Position numbers and translations under genes: made by a program
In this document: positions 1-11,308 of the stretch, piece by piece
Numbering within the stretch: position 1 is the first letter of the stretch
How the letters are laid out: each line of letters begins with the position of its first letter
DNA from: Unio delphinus
Lineage: Eukaryota > Mollusca > Bivalvia > Unionida > Unionidae
DNA length: 64,000 nucleotides
Direction of reading: 5' to 3'
Assembly: GCA_029339505.1 (NCBI GenBank)
Contig: JAQISU010000108.1
Location: 20,221,501 to 20,285,500, forward strand
The notes under the pieces: generated by a model
What the model saw: the letters and a program-made list of their open reading frames with translations, nothing else
Told to the model about the DNA's origin: nothing
The model's database searches: none

Positions 1-307
1 ATTAATCAATGAATGACTCCAATGATTAACTGTTAATCGTTAGTTATAATTAATCAATGAATGACTCCAATGATTAACTGTTAATCGTTAGTTATAATTA
101 ATCAATGAATGACTCCAATGATTAACTGTTAATCGTTAGTTATAATTAATCAATGAATGACTCCAATGATTAACTGTTAATCGTTAGTTATAATTAATCA
201 ATGAATGACTCCAATAATTAACTGTTAATCGTTAGCTATAGTTAATCAATGAATGACTCCAATGATTAACTGTTAATCGTTAGTTATAATTAATCAATGA
301 ATGACTT
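1..307. repeat. 48-bp tandem repeat, about 6.4 copies
   Basis: A 48-bp unit starting ATTAATCAATGAATGACTCC repeats from base 1, with copies at 1, 49, 97, 145, 193, 241 and a partial last copy. Copies are nearly identical; the changes cluster around 211-241. The array probably continues to the left of the window, so its true length is unknown. It abuts the decayed Polinton relic. Confidence 0.95.
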
Positions 308-419
308 CATTTAGATCCGAATATTCTAATCATGTACAAAATAAATATAGAAACATTATTGATTTTTCTTGCAGTCGATGATATTAAACTAATGACGTAA
401 CAAATATCAACGACAACGT

Positions 420-665
420 AGCATAGACGGCTGCGACTGGATCAGTATTATGGTCACCACTCAATAAATCCATCAAACATCGAAATAAAGATGCCAATAA
501 GTAAAGTTTATCAGTACTAGGCGTTACATTATTTAAGCTATCTTCTACAATACCACGGCGCTAACCAGTCCTGACTTCGTTTTGATTTATGTTAGTGATG
601 TTGGAGCAAATCGACGAGGAAACATTTGTAGTGGAACTTGACGATAACAAACTCTGCTTGATTTA
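420..665 (+). pseudogene. Relic of a Polinton fibre-like gene (older lineage)
   Basis: At DNA level this stretch resembles the fibre relic at about 37533-37740: both contain ATGGTCACC or GTGGTCACC followed by an AATAAAT-containing stretch, and both translate to a start like SVLWSPxNK and then a beta-rich tail ending in acidic residues. Stops and shifts are frequent. It lies directly upstream of, and on the same strand as, the decayed polymerase that follows; the intact element does not have this arrangement. The membrane and penton genes seen in the other relic are missing here, presumably deleted. Confidence 0.55.
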
Positions 666-769
666 CCATTGTTGTCTTGAATTAATCGCTATACGACCAC
701 CTACTTAATGACCTAACCTATCAACATTCAACATTCTGTAAGCTCTACCAAACCTGGATTTAGTATTAC

Positions 770-1745
770 TGTTCCAACATTAATTGTATTCATGACCCCA
801 AGGAAGAATTTCGCAAAGATGATACATCTCATGTGTGGTCAACACTTAGAATCAGGCGAAACCACGAAGGAGTAGCCGAAGTCATAGATGCTTCAAGGAA
901 CGACCAATGACCAGCGACATTATTAATTATCTCGACATTCAAAGATATATTTTTAGAGTAAATTTATTGTAGCAGTAGACAATACTTAGATTAGACAAAC
1001 ATGACCCTTTCCGATTTCACCACGACGTTGGAGATACAGTAAAACTAAAGAAAAATTCCAAACCAGGAAAACGTATCTTGTGACAGCGCTTATTTATGAA
1101 ATATATCCGATAAATGATAAACCCGGTGTTCATGATTTAAAATAAATGAAATGTCAGAACAAAAATAGTCTTGCCGAAAGAGGAATGAAACATTGTACAA
1201 TTTTGACTCTTGGAAATGGTATTACGAATGATAGCGTAAACAAAAGTACATGTTTGGGCAGAAATATTTCAAGATATTGGAGCGTCCATCAAAGACGTCT
1301 TTGAATTAGGATATAAATTAAAACTTTCAATAATAGTAAAAACAATAACGAGAGAGATCTTGCACGAATCAAAATATAAATCAAAAAGAGCTTCGATTTA
1401 TAGTATTGATCATAATGCGCTTGCATGGACCACTGCAGCAACAGTATATCCATGTAATCAGATTTTTCAACTCTAAAACGGTGCTATATTTAATTTTATC
1501 AGAAATACCTTAAATACGATCCTGTATCCGTGTTAGCTGTTTCAAAGTTCTGAAACCGACGATGAGTTGTGTAGACCAGATGAAAGTATTTGTATGGAAG
1601 AAAAAGGTAAGTTTGTTCAGGTTTTGTTTGACAAATAGTGATGTCCTTTCAAAAATGAAAAATCTGTAGCAGTGATACCCATCGCCGAAATATACGACTA
1701 TGTTCAATATGTATATATGGTCAAAAAATCTAGTCTTGAATTTGT
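770..1745 (+). pseudogene. Decayed Polinton DNA polymerase, N-terminal part
   Basis: Broken translations line up with the N-terminal half of the intact polymerase at 14558-18575. The best anchors are a WSTLRI block near 835-855 and an IDHNALAW block near 1405-1435, which match WSTFRI and IDHNAHAW in the intact copy. Stops and frameshifts occur every few dozen codons, so the gene is dead and old. Homology is lost after about 1745, where an LTR-type insertion starts, and resumes at 3185 with the next part of the same gene. Confidence 0.75.
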
Positions 1746-1749
1746 TACT

Positions 1750-3074
1750 GCGTACAGCCTTACCGAGGGTAGTTTATTATTTTTGGGCTTTTTAGTTATT
1801 TCGGCATAATGAGCGAACACTCAGCTCATGCTGTATGTGCGAAATTGCCTGCAGTTTAAAGTACCTAGCTGCGCATATCTGTCACAGCTAGGGGTATATA
1901 AGGACGAAATTATAAGACAGAAATCACATTACAATGTAGTCTTGTCGGAAACGCTTCCATCCTAAACTGAGCAATCTATCAGCTAAAAGAGGTAACAATA
2001 GATTTAACTTTGTTCTCATTGCTTTTTGTATTATGATATAATTCATTGTTTTACATATTAGATGTTTAGTATTTATTATAAAATCTATAGAATAAATACA
2101 TAGGTTAGGCAGCGCCATTTTATCAGAAGTACTATATTTTGTTTCCTTAGTTCTTTTGTATCTGAACATAATTGAGTTCAATTATACGCTGCATTCTTAA
2201 CGTTAAATGTACATGGATAATTATTTCATGTGCGCGCATGCACTACATATATGTGAGAATACTTGACCGTGTCATATGTATTACACGGTTCGGTTGTTTT
2301 AATTTTAGCTGAAGTGTTGTGCTGAAGTGTTGTACTGAAGTGTGGTGACATATTGTGCTGAAGTGGTGCAGTGTTGTGGTAACTGCGTGTGTGGTTTTAT
2401 GTTGTGGTGACTACGTGTGTGGGCTTGTCTATGCTGACCGTGTAATGCCCGTGTGTGGTGCCTGTGTATGGTGGTTACGTATGCTGCATTTATGTATGCT
2501 GCGTTAGATGTACATGTATAGATATATGGTATTTATATATTGCGTGAGGTCAAGGTCACAACTGTTAGGTTTGACTCTGTGTAACCGGATGTACTTCCTG
2601 ACGTCAGACGGACGCCAGGCTAGTAGCAAAATACCTCAGCAAGTAGTTTACATTTATTCATTCCAGTCTCGTCATATGGACGACGTATTATTTATTTAAT
2701 ATCTTCTTTGCAGTCTCGTTATATGAACGACACCTGCATAATTTAATTCTACACAAATCTCGTTCCATGAACGAGAACTTCAGAATTTAGGGTTCACGAT
2801 TGCATATGTCTCGTCATATGGACGACGTATTAATTATTTAATTTCTTCATTCATATTTGTAAATTCATTCATATACTTCTTTTTTGTCATTACGTTACTG
2901 AAATTCATAGTTCCATGTTAGGAACATTTATTTAGATAGATTTTTCTTATATTTTGTAAAATATTGGTGTCAGAGTTGATTTTTAAAATTGCGTTTATAA
3001 AATAAACATCTTATTAACGCAGTTGCGTTCCGTGTCTTCACTAATCAAGTCCCAACTCGGTCTATCATGTGACA
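1750..3074 (+). mobile_element. LTR of a retrotransposon inserted in the polymerase relic (left edge approximate)
   Basis: The insert splits the decayed polymerase: homology stops near 1745 and resumes at 3185. It has a TATA box (GTATATAAGG near 1890), ends in CA at 3073-3074, and is followed after two bases by TGGTGTCAGAAGTGGG, a typical primer-binding site complementary to the 3' end of tRNA-Leu. No gag or pol follows, so this is a 5' LTR with a short leader rather than a complete element. I could not locate the exact left end or a target duplication. Small frames inside it (for example near 2508-2699) look like chance. Confidence 0.5.
2667..2850 (+). repeat. Four hairpin-forming repeats inside the LTR
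   Basis: Four related segments start with CTCGT at about 2669, 2717, 2760 and 2809. Each can fold as a short hairpin: CTCGTCATATGGACGAC (twice), CTCGTTATATGAACGAC and CTCGTTCCATGAACGAG. Arm differences are matched (C-G in some copies, T-A in others). The downstream stretch TATTATTTATTTAAT is also repeated. Confidence 0.6.
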
Positions 3075-3076
3075 AT

Positions 3077-3125
3077 TGGTGTCAGAAGTGGGATTTGAAC
3101 CCACGCCCACATTCGTGGACCAGAT
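3077..3125 (-). other. Primer-binding site extended into a tRNA-Leu 3' half (including CCA)
   Basis: Read on the minus strand this is the 3' half of a class II tRNA: the end of an anticodon stem (CATCTGG), a long variable arm with stem CCAC/GTGG, a T stem-loop (GTGGG TTCAAAT CCCAC), the acceptor strand TCTGACA and a CCA tail. The CCA and the position just after the LTR mark it as a primer-binding site. The match is about 47 nt, whereas such sites are usually near 18 nt. The 5' half of the tRNA is absent, so it is not a tRNA gene. Confidence 0.65.
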
Positions 3126-3184
3126 GATTTTGAACATCAATGATTTTGAACAATTACTGTGTACTTGTAATATAGTTCCGTCAG

Positions 3185-4890
3185 TCGACGTTCATTTAGC
3201 TTAGAAAGAACATCCTTAGAACCGAAACGATCAGATTTTCTTCACGATATGCAAATCAGTTTTGTCAAATACGGACACGGTGGATTGTGGAATACTAAAT
3301 ACGAATATAAAATTGTCATCTAGGTTGAAATGGTTGCATGTTATCATGTTATCGTTCTTGGAATGATGGAAGGTTCTGTATATTTTAATAGATTTGGACA
3401 TGCATGAAATGACTAGAGAAAGGTCTTATTCCAAAATTATTATATATGCCTTGACAAACATTTTTCAGAACATTATGGACTCCAAAAGAATTAATACGAT
3501 ATATGAGAATGTCATAATACTAATATTTTTGGTTGTAAGTAACGCAATTATAAGTTTGGTTACTACTACAAAACTATTCTGATGACAAAATCCTGATATA
3601 ACTGATTTTGAGAATACAATTGCTAATGACCTTGCCAGAAAAATAATTCGTAAACTCAACCAAGGAGGATAGAATGATTATAAACGACATTGTACAAGAT
3701 TAATTATTGATGATACTGAACAAGATTTTATAATTTCTAGTAATATTGAAAGAAGCACATGTATAAGTCGAAGTATTGTTAATATATCACACGGAACTAT
3801 AATAGGTACAGTTGTGAGTTACACTGATGGTATGTCACCGCAGTTTAATCACATAAGAGCTGCAATGCTTGCGTACGTTTGGATAATGGTATTATCGATG
3901 ATAAATAGAGTTTCTGAGTTTGCTGTCGGAGGCGCGACAATCCAAAATTACCGGATTGCTAGAACAACTACATATTGGCACTTATTCATCATGGGCGAAT
4001 AGAGAATAAAACAAGAAAATATACTGGATTCTGAATTCACCACAGATGAAATAAAGGATATTTATTTGTAATTTGTTTTTATTAATTGTCATTTTCCCGA
4101 TCAATATCTGATTATGTAGTCGGAAATAATATTTTTTATCTAAATGGACCAGAAGGTTTTGGTAAAACAGCACGTGTAATTGAATTATTTCGGCAGAGTT
4201 TACCAAACTCTTTTGATATGATTGTTTAACAGCTACTCACAGACTTGCGAAAAAAATTGAAAGAAATGTTAAATAATGCACTGATCGCAGATTCTTTCGA
4301 TGGCAAATGATGAATGGACTTCTGAATAATGTGTGAAAAATACATTCCATGAATTATTGTTTGGGATCACATATGTACTGCGTCACTAGAAACGTTAAAA
4401 ATATGCTGTGATAATGTGTGCGATTATGGTCAGCTACAACCTATTGTCGGATTATCTCCGCACAAACGGATGAAAATGTTCGTTGATTATTACAAAGAAA
4501 TAACTGTTGGTCATAGAGCGTTGGATCCAGAAGTTTACAAAATTAATCAGACTAAAACCGAATAAAATCCTGTGTGAAATAGTTTCATATGAACTCCATA
4601 TGAAAATTTAATTAAATAGTAGAGACCAAATAATTTGAACGCTGCGAGTAGAAGATAGTTCGTGATACACTTTAACAACAATTATTTTTGCTACATACGC
4701 AGCAGATACTCGACAGCGAACATATCGACGTTGAGGGTACCATGATCGTCAGAGAAAAAAAATATTGTGTTAAATGATATTTCTTTAGTTCCTGTCAGTT
4801 TTTGGAAAGCGGATTAATTAACAAAACTACAAGGACGCTAGGACACGCAAACACATTTTATTCATACCATGGATTAATCATCTGTGATAG
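3185..4890 (+). pseudogene. Decayed Polinton polymerase-helicase, central and C-terminal part
   Basis: Continues the polymerase relic after the LTR. A GHGGLWNTKYE block near 3270-3305 matches the residues before polymerase motif A of the intact copy; RLIIDD near 3700 and the SYTDG..PQFNHIRA block near 3815-3860 follow in order. The helicase part begins near 4135 with a Walker A-like NGPEGFGKTARV, then YGQLQPIVGLSPHKR (motif III region) near 4425-4470, and a final GLI..DS block near 4870. The motif C aspartate appears lost. Polymerase and helicase are thus also adjacent in this older lineage. Confidence 0.75.
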
Positions 4891-4899
4891 CCTTTTTAT

Positions 4900-5335
4900 A
4901 TTCTTGATATAATCACCCATATTGATGAATTCCCATTTGTAGATGACCTCGATGGATTTATTAATAATCTCGTATTATAATATGATGCAATGTTGGACAA
5001 TGTTGGACAACAATCAACTCTAGTACGGATATTTTCTGGAGGCAGACATAAAAACATAGACGTGATTTATGTTACTCAGCGATATACACAAATACCATAA
5101 ATGATCAGAGATAACTCTGATATTTTCGTTGTATTTAATGTATTCGATACACATACTCTGCGAGATATGCATTAAATGTGGTGTTCAGGATATGTAGATC
5201 TAATTCATTCCAAACTTTAATTTGCACGTACGCAAGCTATCATACACGTATTTATAACGATATTTTTACAAGATCCTCATGATGGTCTTCCTCAGTATGT
5301 TTATAATCCGGTTAGCTATATCTAACTCTGATTTA
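4900..5335 (+). pseudogene. Decayed Polinton packaging ATPase, C-terminal half
   Basis: Translation gives RIFSGGRHKNIDVIYVTQRY near 5025-5090, almost the same as the ATPase of the intact element (RIFSRGRHKNTDVIYVTQRY), followed by FDTHTLRDM and a decayed tail. The Walker B region (DLDGFINNLVL) is at about 4945-4980. The N-terminal Walker A half is absent, and the relic follows the helicase relic with no integrase or phospholipase remnant between them. Confidence 0.75.
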
Positions 5336-6185
5336 GAATCATTTCATTCATACAATTTTTTCTTTCGTCATCTAAATTGTTTTTAAATGTATTTACTGAT
5401 TGAAGTTTTTTAATTATGAATCATTACAATACTTCTTAATTTAAATGTTTCCTTATTTTCGTAGGAACCTTTATTTCATAAATGAACCTTCCACCAAGTG
5501 GCATATTCATCCTCCATGCTGCACCTTTGCTTTCATAGAACAGATCTGATTGGATGTCAAAGAAGCTGAACAGAAGTACCGTGGCAAGACACTTCTCCTC
5601 CCGTGACCATACATTCAACGATATAACACTACCGTAAATGGAGCTCTGGAACCAAGAAAAAGAAAATCTTACTATGCACACCGACTAAGAATGTTGAAAC
5701 CAAGTAGTTTGAACCAAATGGATTAGAAAAAGGCTACTACACGCAAATGCAATCATCGTTTGGCAGCCAAAACATTTTATGTTAAATAATTCTTCAAATG
5801 TGCTTAGTTGTCTCCCAATTTGCATATAATTACTACAATAACAAGGATATAACCATGATATAATTTGCGCTCACAACGTTTACATAAATAACAGACGGCT
5901 ATATAAGGGGACTAACGTGGGTCAGTTGTTCTTTCTAGGATTTACCAGGGTTCTTTCTCCGACAATTTGTACTGGCCGCCATGTATAGCCTATATTGCGT
6001 TGAAAAATGGCGTTAAATCCTACAATCACACCTTAACATTATATAGCGTATGAATCATTAGGTCCGTATCAAATATGTTTCAACATCCACGTCCAGTTGA
6101 AGTAAAGCAGTTTTAAAAAAAAAGAATTCAAGCTTATAATCATGTAGAAATAGTTTAGTAAAGTTTTGTAACCTCATAGCCTTTC

Positions 6186-6209
6186 GGGGGGGGGGGGGGG
6201 GGGGGGGGG
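6186..6209 (+). repeat. Homopolymer run of 24 G
   Basis: An uninterrupted G24 tract preceded by CTTTC and followed by CGG. It is exceptional in AT-rich surroundings, could form intramolecular quadruplexes, and is a likely spot for assembly length error. Confidence 0.95.
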
Positions 6210-6340
6210 CGGTAGTTGTATTGTCCCTTAATTTATTTGCCTTTGAAACAGTCGAAAGCAATCGAATTAGCTAGATATTAGGAATGCACTATTCGCTGTC
6301 AATTTCTTGAACTGATACACCCACAGAGACACAAGCACAC

Positions 6341-6341
<1 letters not shown>

Positions 6342-6374
<33 letters not shown>
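6342..6374. repeat. (AT)n microsatellite
   Basis: Uninterrupted AT dinucleotide run. Confidence 0.95.
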
Positions 6375-6378
<4 letters not shown>

Positions 6379-7358
6379 GTAATGGCATGATTTAGTCAAT
6401 CTCTACACATATATTACAGAATAAGATATGAATTAAGATAAAAGAGTGTAAGTACCTATCGTTTTAATAGTTACTCATAATACTTTAAAAACGAAAATCA
6501 CATTCTTAAAATAAATAAACTGGATCAATAATGTTTTAATTTATTTTGATTAAGCTTTATCAACTGTTACTGTTATTATTTTAACGCACAATGTATAAAA
6601 ACAAAGATTATATGCTTGATAAAGTGATTGCGTAAACGTAAAATCAAGATATAAACTGTGCAAATCAACCGACACCTACGGAAGCTGTTAACATTTTCGT
6701 ATGAATGTCTTTGAGGTAAACCTATCAGATTGATAGGATACTTATTAAATCATACATGTCAAATTTATCGACCGACATAATATCTTGTATAACATCAGCT
6801 GGTGTATCACTTTTGTTTGAAAGTATGCTTAAGTTCACATGTGTTAAAAAAGAAAATCAAAAAACGGTTCTATAAGGTTCACTTCCTCGCAATATTTAGG
6901 ACTTACTTTTAAACGCGTTCTACAATCACATCCATGAGTTCAACACACGTGGATGTAGGAACCTTTGATATTGGCAGTGCCATAAAGAATACGTGATACT
7001 CTATCACATTAGTTCGACTTATTGTTTCTACCCAAAATCAAAGTTGGTGCAAAACAAGGCATTTAACCAGTCTGCTAAAGTAAGTTTCTTTAATTTATAA
7101 AAGTATAAGTAGCAGATTTGGAGCAAAACCATCTTTCGTATGCAAGCTGCTACTGCCCCATACAGACACATTAACGTTTGAGGCTAATTGTTAAGATCAC
7201 CTCGCCCGATACTCTTAACAATATTTACGCTGCTTATCTCAGGTATGTTCGAAGAAATAAATTGATCAATTTAATTATATATCGGTGTTTTATCCTGCAG
7301 AAAACAAGTATCGCAAATTGAATGTTACAAAAGTGTAAGTGCAATAGCAGGGGGTTAA

Positions 7359-8260
7359 TTGACAGGGGTGGGGATAATGTACTGCTCCCACGGAGAATAT
7401 ACAGGTGGCAGCAACATTAAATTCACGCAGTCAGTACAAAACCTAAGTTTAACTCTGAACAGTTCCCTCACATTTCACCAGCGTGTCATGAATATTTGCA
7501 TGGCTGCATATCTTGAGCTTAGACGCATCAGCCCAATTCGCAAATATGTTTCAGTTGATGCCACTAAAACACTCGTGTGTGCAGTAGTACTTTCAAGTCT
7601 GGACTATTGTAACTCAGTTCAGTCTGGTTCGTCTCAATATCTACTCCAGAAACTTCAAACGTTCAAAACACAGCTGATCGGATTATCCTTAGATCCTTAG
7701 AGTACCAGGATGAGACCACACATCCCTGCTGATCTCTACCCTACACTGGCTAAACATTCGATCCAGAATCAAACATAAAATATTTATTCTCTGTACGTTT
7801 CACTGACGGATCCGAGTCCAACATACCTAAACGACCTCACTCAAGTGTACACAACAGAACGATACTTACGCTACTCTTCTGACAATAGTACACTCATTAC
7901 GTCCACTATGAAAACAAAGTCATCTGAACAACGTTCTTTTGAATACCTCAGACCAGCAACGTGGAACGAATTGACCAATGAACTTAGACACATGGACACA
8001 ATGATCCCATTCACGAATGCTCTTAAAACTCACTTATATTGACTGCAATAACAAACAAAATATTTTCAGCACGTTTTATGTCTTCTAGTTTCATGATGTT
8101 TAGGTGTTTTTTGTAATTTAATGTAATCTAATTTAATCTTGCATCAGATTTAATTTAATCTCGGCGTATATATGTGTTGTATGTATTATCTAATGTTGTA
8201 AGCGTCTAGTGCCTCTAGAGATTTAGTGCTAACGTAAATAACCTTAACCATATTTTCATT
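7359..8260 (+). pseudogene. 3' fragment of a LINE retrotransposon (end of reverse transcriptase ORF)
   Basis: Frame 7359-7700 encodes the region after the RT catalytic core of Jockey/CR1-type LINEs: LSLTLNSSLTFHQRV, then AYLELRRISPIRKYVSVDATKTLVCAVV and LSSLDYCNSV, a string characteristic of these elements. A second frame at 7845-8042 gives the usual C-terminus, RSFEYLRPATWNEL...FTNALKTHLY. The two are separated by a frameshifted stretch, so it is dead. The 3' tail near 8200-8230 resembles that of the LINE end at 34050-34390, so the two are probably one family. The 5' portion is missing, as is usual for truncated LINE inserts. Confidence 0.75.
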
Positions 8261-9536
8261 TTCGTATTCAAGGATTAATTACGTCAAAATTTTTTTCACA
8301 GGAGCTGGATATGCCTTTACATAGGCGGGATAAATAATAAAATCTTTCATCGTGACAATAGAGGCTCGATTGAAGAGTATTTCAAAGGTTCGGAAGGACT
8401 GAAAAAAGCGTGGACAAAATATTCCAAGGTCAGTTATGAGCTCTCGAATCGAAAAGTTGTTTTAATGCTTTAATTGACATAAACATATGCTTGTCAACTT
8501 TACACGTATACATGACTACATATTGTCCCCTTTTAACCGTTGATGTGTACCATCGGTTGCTTGATCACAGAGGCTGTATGTGTTAAAACGTAAGCTAAGT
8601 ATTATATAGACAGCCTTCACATGCACAGTGGAACTGAATCATCGCAGGTTCGACGTTTGGTTTTTAGGATGTCCTTCTCTTTTTCTTTTAGTTTTGAGCA
8701 ATATAAAGTTTACAGATTTGTCAATTATCAAGGCTTGACTGAAATAATTCGCGCTTTTGCTTGGCTAATGATGTAATGAATTTATAGAGAACCTTTGCCT
8801 GAAACGAGTCAAAAACGGGATCTATTACACTCACTTGAAAACATTTACTCGTTATTCACTTGTAGTAAGCAGGTATTCGATTTATTTTAGCTCATAACTA
8901 TTTGATAGGTAGATGTACTGTGTTTGATGTCAGTATAACATACTGAAAACACATAATTGAATCCAGCGCTATACCTGTGTTTGTCGTTTAGGTTATGCTG
9001 TATATTGTGTATATATGTATTGTATACTGTACATGTGTATATATGTATTGTATACTGTATATTGTGTAATTGCAATTACATAAAGTCTCCTTCCAAATTG
9101 AAAAGAAAAAAAGACACAGTAAGAATTTTTTTTTTGTCAGATTGGATCTGATATCACCTTTGTGAGGCAGCCATTTTACTACAAAACAAAGTAGCATTCG
9201 AAGAATCACTTTGAATTTCATACTTATCTCGTTATCTATAAGTCAGTTAAATTATGTGTAGAAAGTCCTTACGGTTAATGTTGCCCTTTTATTTTACTTT
9301 AAAAATCCAGTAGTTAACGGTTTAGCAACAAGGAACTCATTTTATTCATTCTAGTTGAATACAGCAGTGGAGAGCTGCCATCCACTAGATATATACATAG
9401 TTTTACTGGTAATGTAAGCGTTTCCTTTTCACACGTTTTTGATAAATTAAGGAATAACATTTTATGCTGCAAGAAATCAGACTGATTTAGTATATGTTAT
9501 ATCATGGACAATATTTCAAATGCAAATTGAATAGTA
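8261..9536. other. Non-coding tract
   Basis: No gene recognised. Around 9000-9065 there is a short imperfect repeat of TATATGTATTGTATACTGTA. Frames of 60-77 codons here are low-complexity chance frames. Confidence 0.6.
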
Positions 9537-9549
9537 AACGTCATAAGTA
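9537..9549. repeat. Target-site duplication, left, of copy A
   Basis: AACGTCATAAGTA, repeated exactly at 11328-11340. Confidence 0.8.
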
Positions 9550-9576
9550 GTCTGCAGCGAACGAGCAACAAGCAAC

Positions 9577-10545
9577 ATGGCATTACTGAGTACGCTAGCG
9601 GTGGAAGTCATACCAGGAAAAGCCCTTCGCGCCATTTTTGGTGTAGGGCTTACTGAGGCTACAAATTGGAGCCTCAGGGCGGCCGACAAGAGGACAACAC
9701 TTCTTCTTGTCTGGGACAAAGAAGATAACGAGGAAAATAGGGGGAATTCGAAGTACAGGAGAAATCGAGGGAAAAAGCAGCGGCGACATTCCAGCACCAC
9801 CCCACCCCCACCACCTACGGTCAACGTGGAAACTGCCCTTCAAGCACCAGAAATAGGGTCACCTGTACAGGAGGATGCAGTGCAACTTCTACGTGACCAG
9901 ATAGCAGCGCTATCACAGTAACTTGAAGTTCATTTTATGACGGGTGTTGTGGACATGGCCACTTCATTGATTCCGGAGCTTCAACCTACACCACCACCAC
10001 ATCCCCCCCCCACCAAAAAAGGGGAAGGCAACTAAAGGGAAGATAATTAAGACCAGCACACCTACTACACCTATCCCTACGCAGTCACCAAGTTTGGCAG
10101 TAAACTTGGATAAGAAGTTGGAGGCTGCCTCACACTCGCCACAGGAGGAGGAGTCATTTAAGTCACCAGTAAAGACCGTCAGAATGAAAAAAGGGGCTAA
10201 AGACCAAATCTTGGGTAAACTGTGCAATGACCTGGGGCTTTCTAAACTACTAATGGACAAAAAGAAAGCAGGGAATTTCCTGAATGCCATAACCTATATA
10301 GGATTCAGGTCATTGCAAACATCGCCGTCTGGACGAATCAATGGAACTACGCCCTCAAACTAATGATGAGCTATTACTATGAAATTTTTTAAGACAGACC
10401 ATTCCACCACCTCTACGATGCTGCGCAGCACATTGCCTCCCGTCACGGGCTCTACTTCCCAAGAGTAACGAGGGAGGAAGAAAGAACAGCTGCCTTCATC
10501 GCAGAGATAGAGGACAGAAGGGGCACCTTCTATCCAGCTGCATAA
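9577..10545 (+). pseudogene. Unknown ORF of the retroposon, broken by a stop and frameshifts
   Basis: I do not recognise this protein. It opens at ATG 9577, 27 bases into the element, and runs to a TAA at 9919-9921. It continues in the same frame past that stop to a proline-rich linker, then shifts frame at a C/A-rich run near 9998-10017, giving a basic section (KKGKATKGKIIK) and a globular C-terminal part with CNDLGLSKLLMDKKKAGNFL. Another shift near 10300 leads to a final section, DRPFHHLYDAAQHIASRHG, ending in FYPAA and TAA at 10543-10545. Layout (basic region, proline linker, helical C-terminus) recalls a nucleic-acid-binding Gag or LINE ORF1, but no family motif is seen. Confidence 0.45.
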
Positions 10546-11091
10546 CAGCCCTTATAAGGGCTTCAATTACTGCCATTTATTTTTTAATAGAGCTCTCATT
10601 TGGCAAGAGAACTCTCTTTGAACAAGCTTTTTAAAAATCTAACATGATGTTTTTGAAACACCGCCTCAATATTTACAATCTATTCCAACCTAACAGTGAC
10701 AACTATATATGTCGCATAGACATTTTAGCTTCAAAATTGTTAGGGCCTTACAATATGTACACTATGTACTAGCAATATTGGTATGTTAAGTGTTAGGAAA
10801 ATTCTACAACTTATAGAATTGGACTCAATTGCATAGGTGGCTGACACGTTATTGGTTTTATTTTATCGATTAGTAAAACTGGACTGAATTTGAAATAAGT
10901 ATGGCTAGGGCGTTCCAGGGCGTAAACGACATCCATCTACGAGATCGGCTGGCCGACCTCTGGGACCTTTTTCTCCTTTTCCTCGTCCAGAGCCCATCAA
11001 CATAGCGATATGAGAAGACTATTTTTCTCTCGCTATTTGGTGCCATTGCACCTCCATTTGTAACAAATTCACCGATTGGTTGATAGGGTTC

Positions 11092-11308
11092 AGTGTGTGC
11101 TGGGTCTATTCCCACTCACCCAGGGCCATAAATTCATGTCAATAGCCACTTTTTAGTGGTATGACATGACGGCCAATTAAATAGCGCACTATGTGCGTTA
11201 AAAGCCCGTGGGTATGTGGCACCATTCCTTCCCCACGGGAAACTGACCACCATTAAAAAATAGTGGTTTAAACCAGTGATTACATGACCCTTCGTGGCCG
11301 GCATCACT
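11092..11308 (+). ncRNA. Six-hairpin structured RNA domain, copy A
   Basis: Six successive stems can be drawn: H1 AGTG/CACT (11092, 11113); H2 nested GGCC/GGCC, CATGTCA/TGACATG and CCACT/AGTGG (11124-11174); H3 CGCAC/GTGCG (11185-11197); H4 CCCGTGGG/CCCACGGG (11205-11239); H5 ACCAC/GTGGT (11246-11267); H6 AGTGAT/ATCACT (11275-11308). Copy B at 45366-45592 has the same six stems in the same order and spacing but mostly different paired bases. H1 and H4 both close over a GG...ATTCC loop. It sits at the element's very 3' end, where a reverse transcriptase would recognise it. The family is unknown to me. Confidence 0.6.

Larger units (their letters stand above)
5340..7340. other. Non-coding tract with no recognisable gene
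   Basis: AT-rich sequence with only short, unconvincing frames. It holds a 24-base G-run (6186-6209) and an (AT)n run (6342-6374). Nothing else could be supported on either strand. Confidence 0.6.

Noticed and set aside
3077..3125. tRNA-Leu gene on the minus strand
   Set aside because: Only the 3' half is present, CCA is encoded, and it lies directly behind an LTR end, so it is a primer-binding site.
10546..10566. Histone-type 3' stem-loop (AGCCCT-TATA-AGGGCT) after the retroposon ORF
   Set aside because: Stem and loop lengths agree (6 bp, 4 nt) but the loop sequence and the flanking ACC-type context do not, and the ORF is not a histone.
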